Source: Dehalococcoidia bacterium (GTDB lineage: Bacteria > Chloroflexota > Dehalococcoidia > Dehalococcoidales > JAUXAE01). Taken from it: a stretch of DNA of 5,917 nucleotides. Location: contig DAOUZU010000068.1 of NCBI GenBank assembly GCA_030665535.1, positions 1 to 5,917 of the forward strand, given 5' to 3'. Under the pieces are notes generated by a model, which worked only from the letters and a program-made list of their open reading frames with translations, did no database searches and was not told the origin of the DNA. Positions 1-4,444 of this stretch are shown here, piece by piece. Numbering within the stretch: position 1 is the first letter of the stretch; every line of letters starts with the position of its first letter. The position numbers were made by a program, and so were the translations under genes.

Positions 1-1
1 T

Positions 2-760
2 GTCCCCGGCACGCAGGCGGGCAACTATACGGTCGCGGTCAGCGACGGCACCAACGTCGCCACGGCTACAGTCACCGTTATAGCCACAACCTCCGTCAGC
101 CAGACCACCAGCCAGGCTTTGCCGGGCCATGTGGGCATGGATTTGACCATCAGCGGCACCGGCTATAGCGCCGGCACCATCACCATCACCGACGCCACCG
201 CTGCGGTTACCCTGGCCACCGCCACCAGTGATGCTGGCGTCTTCTCCGTCACCTTCAGTATCCCGGAGGGTGCCGGCGGCGGCCACGCCATAACCGTCTC
301 CGATGCCACTGGTGTCAGGAATACATTCACCTTCTTTATGGAGGAGCAGGCGCCGGCGGCACCAGCGCTGATGCTGCCGGAAGAGGCCACCAAGGCCAAG
401 CAGCCGGTCATCTTTGACTGGCAGGATGTAACCGATGACAGCGGTGTGACTTACACCTTCCAGCTCAGCACAGACGCCGGTTTCGTCACCCTGGTAATGG
501 AGCAGACGGGGCTGACCGCCTCCGACTTCACCCTCACCGAGGCCCAGGAACTGGAATCGGTCTCCGGGGACGCTCCTTACCACTGGCGGGTCAAGGCTGT
601 GGACGGCGCCGCCAATGAGAGCGCCTGGTCGGCGGGGACATTCACCGTTGGCTTCACCCTGGACCTGCCGTTATGGGCCATCATCGCGCTCAGCGTGGTC
701 GGCGGCCTGGGGCTGCTGGCACTGGGCTTCTGGCTGGGCCGTCGCAGCGTCTCCTACTAA
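2..760 (+). CDS. Surface-anchored Ig-like/FN3 repeat protein, 3' part
   Basis: The reading frame is open from the window edge to a TAA, so the N-terminus lies upstream and 252 residues are visible. The first residues (about 8-26) end a module whose last strands resemble those of the next module (compare NYTVAVSDGT with HAITVSDATG). This points to tandem Ig-like beta-sandwich repeats, the complete one at about 32-112. A fibronectin type III-like domain follows at about 119-217, with the typical VIFDW, YTFQLSTD and YHWRVKAVDGAANESAWS signatures. Residues 223-246 form a hydrophobic helix and the protein ends RRSVSY, so the repeats should be outside the cell with a short basic tail inside. The composition is rich in Thr, Ala, Gly and Val, as in secreted adhesin or cell-surface proteins. 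The binding partner cannot be told. A TTG at 119 could be read as a start but is internal. No signal peptide can be checked. Confidence 0.85.
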   Translation, partial: VPGTQAGNYTVAVSDGTNVATATVTVIATTSVSQTTSQALPGHVGMDLTISGTGYSAGTITITDATAAVTLATATSDAGVFSVTFSIPEGAGGGHAITVSDATGVRNTFTFFMEEQAPAAPALMLPEEATKAKQPVIFDWQDVTDDSGVTYTFQLSTDAGFVTLVMEQTGLTASDFTLTEAQELESVSGDAPYHWRVKAVDGAANESAWSAGTFTVGFTLDLPLWAIIALSVVGGLGLLALGFWLGRRSVSY

Positions 761-783
761 GCGCAACCGTAAAGTATAAAGCC

Positions 784-822
784 GGTTCCCCCTCTTCCAA
801 AAGGAGAGGGGGAACCTCTTTC
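784..822 (+). terminator. Strong hairpin terminator after the surface-protein gene
   Basis: A perfect 12-bp stem (784-795 with 805-816, GGTTCCCCCTCT / AGAGGGGGAACC) closes a 9-nt loop and is followed by a pyrimidine-rich, T-containing tail (CTCTTTC, 817-822). It lies 24 bp after the TAA of the surface-protein gene, where an intrinsic terminator is expected. The tail is not a clean T-run, so termination may be partial. A GC-rich segment downstream (832-845) can form a further 5-bp hairpin. Short stems of this CCCTCT/AGAGGG type are sometimes dispersed repeats, which cannot be judged from one copy. Confidence 0.7.
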
Positions 823-865
823 AGGGCGCGGCGCGGCCCCCCGCGGTGAGTAGCGTGCCGGCAGA

Positions 866-894
866 TTGCCATAAAAAGCCGGCTACTATAGAAT
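866..894 (+). promoter_or_regulatory. Sigma70-type promoter for the zinc-ribbon/rnhA unit
   Basis: A -35 box TTGCCA (866-871) and a -10 box TAGAAT (889-894, five of six consensus bases) are separated by 17 bp. Transcription would begin near 901, only about 4 nt before the ATG at 905, so the message would be leaderless or nearly so. Confidence 0.5.
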
Positions 895-904
895 AGGTGT
901 GCCA

Positions 905-1603
905 ATGAATACCGCCGCTAAACTCTACAAACTTCAGGAGCTGGAGACCGAGATGGCCGCCAAAGAGCAAGCCCTGGCCGGGATAGCCAACCAGCTCGGT
1001 GACGATACGGCGGTGGTCGCTGCCAGAGCCAGTCGGGACGGGGAGAAGGAAAAGCTGGGGCAGCTTGAGCACCGCCAGCGTGATATTGAGGCGGAGATAG
1101 AAGACTTTAGCGCCAGGCAAATGGCGGCCGGAGAAAGCCTCTACAGCGGTCGCATCAAGAACCCCAAGGAGCTTTCCAGCCTGCAGCAGGAGATAGACTC
1201 CTTCAGGGCCAGGAGCGGCCAGTTGGAGGATAAAGACCTGGATATTATGGAGCAGATTGAGCAGGTTTCGGTCGCGGTGGCCAGGACTAACGACGGGCTT
1301 ACTAAACTACAAGAACAGTGGCGGCTTGAGCAGAGCCGGCTTTCAAAGGAGAAGGAAGAGCTTGAGGCCGGCCTGGCCGGACTGAAAGAGAGGCGGGAGG
1401 AGCTTCTGCCGGGGATAGAGGCGGCGGCGGTCACCTTCTACCGCCAGTTGGCCGCCCAGAAGCGGCCGGCGGTAGCCAGGGTGGCGCAGGGCACCTGCCG
1501 CGGCTGCGGCATCTCCCTTACCGCTGCCTGGTTGCAGCGGGCCCGGGGTAGAGATCTGGTAAGGTGCACCAGCTGCGGCCGCATAATCTTCCTGGGCCAC
1601 TAG
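905..1603 (+). CDS. Coiled-coil zinc-ribbon protein, COG1579 type
   Basis: This 232-aa protein has the architecture of the COG1579 / C4-type zinc-ribbon family: a long, charged, Leu/Glu/Lys/Gln-rich antiparallel coiled coil (about residues 5-175), then a C-terminal zinc ribbon. Four cysteines in two CxxC pairs (Cys198/201 in TCRGCG and Cys221/224 in RCTSCG) should bind one zinc ion. Family members are thought to act as nucleic-acid- or protein-binding adaptors; Helicobacter HP0958 is a characterised relative linked to flagellar regulation. A precise role here is unknown. Two starts are possible, GTG 899 or ATG 905. ATG is preferred because AGGTG (895-899) sits 5 nt upstream, although the promoter at 866-894 would start transcription after that site. 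The gene ends 9 bp before the RNase HI gene and is probably co-transcribed with it. Zinc-ribbon and RNase HI genes are also neighbours in Actinobacteria such as Mycobacterium. Confidence 0.85.
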   Translation: MNTAAKLYKLQELETEMAAKEQALAGIANQLGDDTAVVAARASRDGEKEKLGQLEHRQRDIEAEIEDFSARQMAAGESLYSGRIKNPKELSSLQQEIDSFRARSGQLEDKDLDIMEQIEQVSVAVARTNDGLTKLQEQWRLEQSRLSKEKEELEAGLAGLKERREELLPGIEAAAVTFYRQLAAQKRPAVARVAQGTCRGCGISLTAAWLQRARGRDLVRCTSCGRIIFLGH

Positions 1604-1612
1604 CTTAGTTAT

Positions 1613-2005
1613 ATGGAAAAGGCAGTAATATACACAGATGGTGCCTCCAAGGGCAACCCGGGGCCGGCGGCCATCGGCGCCGTAATCAAGGATGGCGCAG
1701 CGGGGCCGGTGATAACTATTTCAAGACGCATCGGCCGGGCCACCAACAACCAGGCCGAATACCGGGCGGTCGTCGCCGCCCTGGAGGCGGCCCTGGAGCA
1801 CGGCGCCCGGCAGGTGCTGCTCTATTCAGATTCGGAGCTTATCGTGAAGCAATTGAAGGGCCATTACCGCGTCAAGAATGAAGACCTGAAGCCTCTTTTT
1901 CGGCGGGCGGAGCGGCTCATCGCCCGCCTGGACGGCTTTCATATTCGCCATATCCCCCGCAGCCGCAACAAAAAGGCGGATGGGCTGGCCAACGCCGCCC
2001 TTTAA
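1613..2005 (+). CDS. rnhA: Ribonuclease HI
   Basis: This 130-aa cytoplasmic enzyme should cut the RNA strand of RNA-DNA hybrids, clearing R-loops and primer remnants. The DEDD metal-binding set is complete: Asp9 in YTDGASKGNPGPA, Glu49 in NNQAEYRAV, Asp73 in YSDSE and Asp123 in NKKADGLAN. Asn119 stands near where E. coli RNase HI has its catalytic His124 loop. The protein is shorter than E. coli RNase HI (155 aa) and lacks an obvious basic protrusion, so it resembles the compact RNase HI-like proteins found in Gram-positives and as the N-terminal domain of actinobacterial RNase H/CobC fusions. The ATG at 1613 has no clear Shine-Dalgarno. With only 9 bp after the upstream stop codon, translation is probably coupled or leader-independent. 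The stop codon is 8 bp before the -35 box of rnpB. Confidence 0.93.
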   Translation: MEKAVIYTDGASKGNPGPAAIGAVIKDGAAGPVITISRRIGRATNNQAEYRAVVAALEAALEHGARQVLLYSDSELIVKQLKGHYRVKNEDLKPLFRRAERLIARLDGFHIRHIPRSRNKKADGLANAAL

Positions 2006-2013
2006 GCCCCCCG

Positions 2014-2042
2014 TTGACTTGGGCCGCCCCTTGCCCTAGACT
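2014..2042 (+). promoter_or_regulatory. Promoter of rnpB
   Basis: TTGACT (2014-2019) and TAGACT (2037-2042) are 17 bp apart. The predicted start, about 7 nt after the -10 box, falls at 2049-2050, exactly the first base of the P1 helix of RNase P RNA. A nearby TATATA (2042-2047) is too close to the mature 5' end to be the -10 element. Confidence 0.6.
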
Positions 2043-2049
2043 ATATATA

Positions 2050-2410
2050 GGTCAAGTAGACCGGGTGACCGCCCGCCCTGGGCGGGAGGAAAGTCCGAGC
2101 TCCACTAGGCAGGATGCTGGGTAACTCCCAGAGGGGTGACCCTATGGAAAGTGCCACAGAAACACACCGCCAGCGGCCGGCTTTTAGCCGGTGCGGGTAA
2201 GGGTGAAATGGTGAGGTAAGAGCTCACCAGCGGCCAGGTGACTGGCCGGCTGGGTAAACCCCATCCGGAGCAAGGCCAAATAGAGGGACTTAAGGGCGCC
2301 TGGCCTGTCCCCGGGTTGGCCGCTTGACCCCGGTGGTAACACCGGGGCTAGATAGATGGTCACCGCTCCAGCAATGGAGTACAGAACTCGGCTTACAGGT
2401 CTGCTTGACC
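2050..2410 (+). ncRNA. rnpB: RNase P RNA, bacterial class A
   Basis: This is the catalytic RNA of ribonuclease P, which removes 5' leaders from pre-tRNAs. The ends are set by P1: 2050-2062 pairs with 2398-2410 over 13 bp with one G-U. P2 pairs GGTGACC (2064-2070) with GGTCACC (2358-2364). P3 is 2072-2077/2081-2086. The conserved GAGGAAAGTCC block is at 2086-2096 and ACAGAA at 2381-2386. P4 forms between 2091-2099 and 2387-2394 with the conserved bulged U at 2094. In the specificity domain, P12 is 2177-2182/2186-2191 and P13 is 2209-2215/2223-2229. P14 (2232-2237/2242-2247) has a GTGA loop. The conserved GGAGCAAGGCCAAATAG block and a CCA-binding GGT element in the L15 region (GGGTTGG) follow. 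P18 (2328-2335/2340-2347, loop GTAA) and P19 (2366-2370/2375-2379, loop GCAA) carry GNRA loops, as in class A. The T-rich TTCTTTTATT right after P1 may help end transcription. Confidence 0.97.
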
Positions 2411-2573
2411 TTCTTTTATTCCAGCACGTTTCAAAATATTTTCGGCCCCAGACTTAGCGGCTGGAAATCGGTTAAAAAGAGCCAATCAGCCAGGATTTGC
2501 AGGTATTAACCAGCCTTCCTAATGGCCGCCAACCCCCCTCAGCCGGTTTGCCCCCGGCCTGTGTTGCCCGTTG
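2411..2573 (+). other. Intergenic spacer after rnpB
   Basis: No convincing gene is seen between the end of P1 and the TATAAT box at 2574. The first ten bases are T-rich (TTCTTTTATT) and could form a weak release site for rnpB transcription. Short complementary segments (GGTTAA 2470-2475 with TTAACC 2506-2511, and GGCTGG 2459-2464 with CCAGCC 2510-2515) compete for the same bases and enclose long loops, so no stable structure is claimed. The reading frame of the next ORF extends back to a TTG at 2497, but that part is Pro-rich and unlike the rest. Confidence 0.5.
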
Positions 2574-2579
2574 TATAAT
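2574..2579 (+). promoter_or_regulatory. Perfect -10 box before the small ORF
   Basis: TATAAT matches the consensus exactly. No good -35 box is found 16-18 bp upstream; the nearest TTGCCC (2548-2553) is 20 bp away. Initiation would fall near 2586, about 4 nt before the GTG at 2590. The same geometry is seen before the zinc-ribbon gene, where the -10 box also ends 11 bp before the start codon. Confidence 0.45.
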
Positions 2580-2589
2580 CCTGCTTGTT

Positions 2590-2841
2590 GTGCAACCCCT
2601 CGATAGTTCTGTAGCCGGCGAATTCATCTCTTTTTGTCAGCAGCGCTGCGGCAAAGAGTGGCCTGATTTTTATGATGAGATGTGCTGGGTAGCGGGTCGC
2701 CGCCTCTTCCGCGGTATGGGCTACGCCGAGTTGAGCCAGGCGGGGCTTTCCCTGAGCCTGTGCGATATTGAAGAGACCGCCAGCCTGGTGGAGGCGGTCA
2801 CCTCGGCCAACAACCACCGGGAAACAAAGGCCACCGGCTGA
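2590..2841 (+). CDS. Small hypothetical protein, about 83 aa
   Basis: I do not recognise a named family. From a GTG start the protein has 83 residues, with a core that looks like real protein (FCQQRCGKEWPDFYDEMCWV, then RRLFRGMGYAELSQAGLSLS and IEETASLVEAV). It should be mostly helical, soluble and acidic at the centre, with Cys at 16, 20, 32 and 58 and Trp at 24 and 33. It has no membrane segment and no signal peptide. No ATG lies upstream in frame. TTG 2497 and TTG 2548 are alternatives but would add a Pro-rich stretch that reads like non-coding DNA. GTG 2590 is chosen because a TATAAT box sits just upstream; no Shine-Dalgarno is visible, so it would be translated leaderless. The gene stands alone between rnpB and a hairpin at 2869. 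It could still be a chance ORF; comparison with relatives would decide. Confidence 0.55.
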   Translation: MQPLDSSVAGEFISFCQQRCGKEWPDFYDEMCWVAGRRLFRGMGYAELSQAGLSLSLCDIEETASLVEAVTSANNHRETKATG

Positions 2842-2868
2842 TAATCCCCTTTAGAGAAGCTGTTAACG

Positions 2869-2896
2869 GCCCTGAGGATGAAATCCTGGGGCTTTT
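2869..2896 (+). terminator. Possible weak terminator after the small ORF
   Basis: GCCC (2869-2872) pairs with GGGC (2889-2892), and AGGAT (2875-2879) with ATCCT (2883-2887), around a GAA loop with a small internal bulge. TTTT (2893-2896) follows directly. The short T-run and the internal loop make it weak, so some read-through into the peptidase gene is likely. Confidence 0.4.
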
Positions 2897-2941
2897 CCAT
2901 TATTATGGGCGGGTTACTTAATCCACCGGGGGGGCAGGCAG

Positions 2942-4078
2942 ATGACACAGAGAGCAAAGATAATAATCGCAACCCTGGCCTTTCTAATCGGCCTGAGCGT
3001 ATCCTTCGGTGCCGGCTTTGCGCTGGGCACCTTGAGCCCGGCGGCCGGCGACGATTTCGGCACCGTAGCCCGCGCCTGGGACTTGCTGGTTAACGAGTAT
3101 GTGGAGAAGGACGGCCTGGATACGGCCGCCCTGGCCGAGGCGGCTGTAAACGGCATGGTGGACTACCTCGGCGACCCCTATTCCGCCTTCCTGGACCCGG
3201 AGGCCTACGAGCAGACCCTGGCCAGCTTTGAGGGGCGGTATGAGGGTATCGGCGCCGAGGTGGGCCTGCGCGACGGGGAAATAAACATCATCACTCCCTT
3301 TGACGGCTCACCGGCGGAGCGGGCTGGCATCAGGGCCGGCGATGTCATACTGGAGGTGGACGGCCGCTCCACGCAGGGCTTGAGCCTGGTTGAGGTAGTC
3401 GCCTTCGTCCGCGGCCCCGAGGGGAGCAGCGTCAGCCTGCTGGTTCGCCACCCCGGTGATACAGAGGCCGTGGAGATAATCGTTATCCGCGAAGAGATAA
3501 CCCAGCCCAGCGTCCATTTTGAGATGAGGGGTGATATAGCCCTTATTCGTTTAAGCCGCTTCACGGGGCAGACTAACGAAGAGCTCGGCCCGGTGCTGGA
3601 GAGCATCCGGCAGCAGGGGGCCGTCGCCATTATCCTTGACCTGCGCGGCAACCCCGGCGGCCTACTATCGACAGTAGTAGACGTCACCAGTCGCTTCCTG
3701 AGCCAGGGTGTCGTCATCACCGTGGTGGATAACGAAGGCGGCCGGGAGACTATTGAGGTAACCAACCAGGATATCACCACCGCTTTACCGATGGTCGTTC
3801 TGGTTGACGGCAACAGTGCCAGCGGCAGCGAGGTGCTGGCCGGTGCCCTGGCTGACCACGGGCGGGCCACCGTCGCCGGGGTCACCACCTTCGGTAAGGG
3901 CAGCGTCAACAACCTGTTCCAGCTGAACGGCTCTGGTCTTTACCTGACCATCGCCCGCTGGCTGACCCCCAACGGCAACCTTATCGAGGGCCAGGGCGTA
4001 ACGCCGGACGTTCCCCTTGAGCTTACCGGCGAAGCCCTAGTGGAGTGGGCCATAGACTACCTGAAGGACGGCGGTTAG
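2942..4078 (+). CDS. Membrane-anchored PDZ/S41 C-terminal processing peptidase
   Basis: This 378-aa protease belongs to the CtpA/CtpB/Tsp family (MEROPS S41), serine-lysine enzymes that trim or degrade envelope proteins from their C-termini. Residues 7-34 form an uncleaved-looking signal anchor, placing the rest outside the membrane. A helical cap precedes a PDZ domain (about 100-185, with YEGIGAEV and SPAERAGIRAGDVILEVDG) that would bind substrate C-termini. The S41 core follows (about 195-355), with DLRGNPGG at 233-240. The catalytic Ser is Ser294 in NSASGSE and the general-base Lys is Lys319 in TFGKGS, with the family spacing of 25 residues. Position 323, where CtpB-type enzymes have the Gln of a Ser-Lys-Gln triad, is Asn. 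The ARWLTPNG motif at 338-345 is typical. The ATG at 2942 follows a G-rich stretch (GGGGGGGCAGG) that can serve as ribosome-binding site. Gene names ctpA, ctpB and prc are all used for this family, so none is assigned. Confidence 0.93.
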   Translation: MTQRAKIIIATLAFLIGLSVSFGAGFALGTLSPAAGDDFGTVARAWDLLVNEYVEKDGLDTAALAEAAVNGMVDYLGDPYSAFLDPEAYEQTLASFEGRYEGIGAEVGLRDGEINIITPFDGSPAERAGIRAGDVILEVDGRSTQGLSLVEVVAFVRGPEGSSVSLLVRHPGDTEAVEIIVIREEITQPSVHFEMRGDIALIRLSRFTGQTNEELGPVLESIRQQGAVAIILDLRGNPGGLLSTVVDVTSRFLSQGVVITVVDNEGGRETIEVTNQDITTALPMVVLVDGNSASGSEVLAGALADHGRATVAGVTTFGKGSVNNLFQLNGSGLYLTIARWLTPNGNLIEGQGVTPDVPLELTGEALVEWAIDYLKDGG

Positions 4079-4089
4079 CTGCGGTTAAT

Positions 4090-4118
4090 TTGTATTATCA
4101 AGATAAATATTGTATAAT
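4090..4118 (+). promoter_or_regulatory. Promoter of the 51-aa protein gene
   Basis: A perfect -10 box TATAAT (4113-4118) lies 17 bp after a poor -35 box TTGTAT (4090-4095, three consensus bases). Transcription would start near 4125, giving a leader of about 31 nt that contains the strong Shine-Dalgarno. The stretch 4085-4136 is far more AT-rich than its surroundings. The weak -35 and the overlapping inverted repeat suggest a controlled promoter. Confidence 0.6.
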
Positions 4119-4136
4119 TATATGTATCTTGATAAT
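4094..4136 (+). promoter_or_regulatory. Perfect inverted repeat around the -10 box, likely operator
   Basis: ATTATCAAGATA (4094-4105) and TATCTTGATAAT (4125-4136) are exact reverse complements, 12 bp each, separated by 19 bp that contain the TATAAT box. Each arm is itself a small dyad: TTATC-AA-GATAA (4095-4106) and TATC-TT-GATA (4125-4134), with centres 29 bp apart. One arm covers the spacer behind the -35 box and the other covers the expected transcription start, so two dimers of a repressor could bind and occlude the promoter. Which regulator family binds is unknown; short dyads of this size fit winged-helix dimers such as MarR or ArsR types, but no regulator gene is in the window. Confidence 0.6.
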
Positions 4137-4140
4137 GGAG

Positions 4141-4150
4141 AAGGGGGTGA
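4141..4150 (+). promoter_or_regulatory. Near-ideal Shine-Dalgarno deciding the start at 4156
   Basis: AAGGGGGTGA differs from the ideal AAGGAGGTGA at one base, which still allows a G-U pair with the 16S rRNA tail. It ends 5 nt before ATG 4156 and lies downstream of the alternative ATG 4135, so 4156 is the start. It is by far the strongest ribosome-binding site in the window. Confidence 0.8.
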
Positions 4151-4155
4151 ACCAG

Positions 4156-4311
4156 ATGAAGATTGTAAACCTTTGTGGTAGCGGAGACTGTTGCCCGGTA
4201 GTCAAGATAGGCGATGACCGCGTCGAGATTGGCGAGGATGAGAACACCTGCGTGCTAACCACCACCGAGTGGGAGACACTGAAGAAGAAGGTGCTTTCGG
4301 GCGAGCTTTAA
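4156..4311 (+). CDS. 51-aa cysteine-containing small protein
   Basis: This small cytoplasmic protein has no signal peptide or membrane segment and I cannot name its family. Four cysteines are present: Cys7, the adjacent pair Cys12-Cys13 in GSGDCCPVV, and Cys32 in NTCVL. The middle reads as a short beta-hairpin (VVKIGDDRVEIGEDENTCVLT) and the end as an amphipathic helix (TTTEWETLKKKVLSGEL). The Cys arrangement would suit metal or thiol chemistry, but no function is established. The frame stays open upstream to a GTG at 4045 inside the peptidase gene. That extension is rejected because the strong Shine-Dalgarno at 4141-4150 fits only ATG 4156. The gene forms its own unit: promoter within an inverted repeat upstream, strong terminator at 4338-4370 downstream. 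This suggests high, switchable expression, for example in response to a metal, oxidant or ligand (inference). Confidence 0.8.
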   Translation: MKIVNLCGSGDCCPVVKIGDDRVEIGEDENTCVLTTTEWETLKKKVLSGEL

Positions 4312-4337
4312 CTTCCACTACACCTACTGAACTACCG

Positions 4338-4370
4338 ATGAGGGGCGATTAATCGCCCCTCATTTCTTTT
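4338..4370 (+). terminator. Intrinsic terminator, 26-bp perfect palindrome
   Basis: The segment 4338-4363 is a perfect palindrome. In RNA it gives a GC-rich stem of at least 8 bp (GAGGGGCG / CGCCCCTC) extended by A-U pairs at the base, with ATTAAT as the loop. TTTCTTTT follows directly. It separates the 51-aa gene from the pheS promoter. Confidence 0.92.
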
Positions 4371-4384
4371 GGCACTGTTTAGCC

Positions 4385-4414
4385 TTGACCGTTCGCTGGG
4401 CGATGGCCTATAAT
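4385..4414 (+). promoter_or_regulatory. Promoter of the pheST operon
   Basis: TTGACC (4385-4390, five of six consensus bases) and a perfect TATAAT (4409-4414) are 18 bp apart. Transcription should begin near 4421, leaving a leader of about 24 nt. The leader has no clear Shine-Dalgarno, and there is no room for a T-box or a Phe-codon leader peptide. A tiny GGGA/TCCC hairpin at 4419-4430 is too small to be a proven control element. Confidence 0.75.
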
Positions 4415-4444
4415 TCGTGGGAAATCTCCCCCCGCTTCTAAATT

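Noticed and set aside
119..760. TTG 119 as the start of the first gene
   Set aside because: The same frame is open to the window edge and the upstream residues continue the Ig-like repeat pattern, so the TTG is an internal Leu codon.
2324..2509. 61-aa open frame overlapping the 3' part of rnpB
   Set aside because: The bases are fully explained by RNase P RNA helices P18, P19, P2, P4 and P1; the peptide has no protein-like pattern.
2497..2589. N-terminal extension of the small ORF to TTG 2497
   Set aside because: AGGA lies only 1 nt before the TTG, the added residues are Pro-rich and unlike the core, and the TATAAT box at 2574 would be inside the coding region.
3205..3912. 235-aa open frame on the minus strand
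   Set aside because: It is antisense to the S41 peptidase and rich in Ser/Thr/Arg/Pro, as expected from complementing GC-rich codons.
4071..4090. Direct repeat GCGGTTA at 10-bp spacing around the S41 stop codon
   Set aside because: Two short copies with one lying in coding sequence are most simply chance or slippage; no role can be supported.
4094..4136. Inverted repeat as terminator of the S41 peptidase gene
   Set aside because: The stem is AT-rich with a 19-nt loop and no T-run follows; its loop holds a consensus -10 box, so an operator is the better reading.
4045..4155. GTG 4045 (or ATG 4135) as start of the 51-aa protein
   Set aside because: It would overlap the end of the peptidase gene and cover the promoter; the Shine-Dalgarno at 4141-4150 fits only ATG 4156.
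4371..4444. T-box riboswitch or attenuator for pheST
   Set aside because: Only about 24 nt lie between the predicted transcription start and the ATG; no T-box motif, Phe-codon leader peptide or terminator is present after the promoter.
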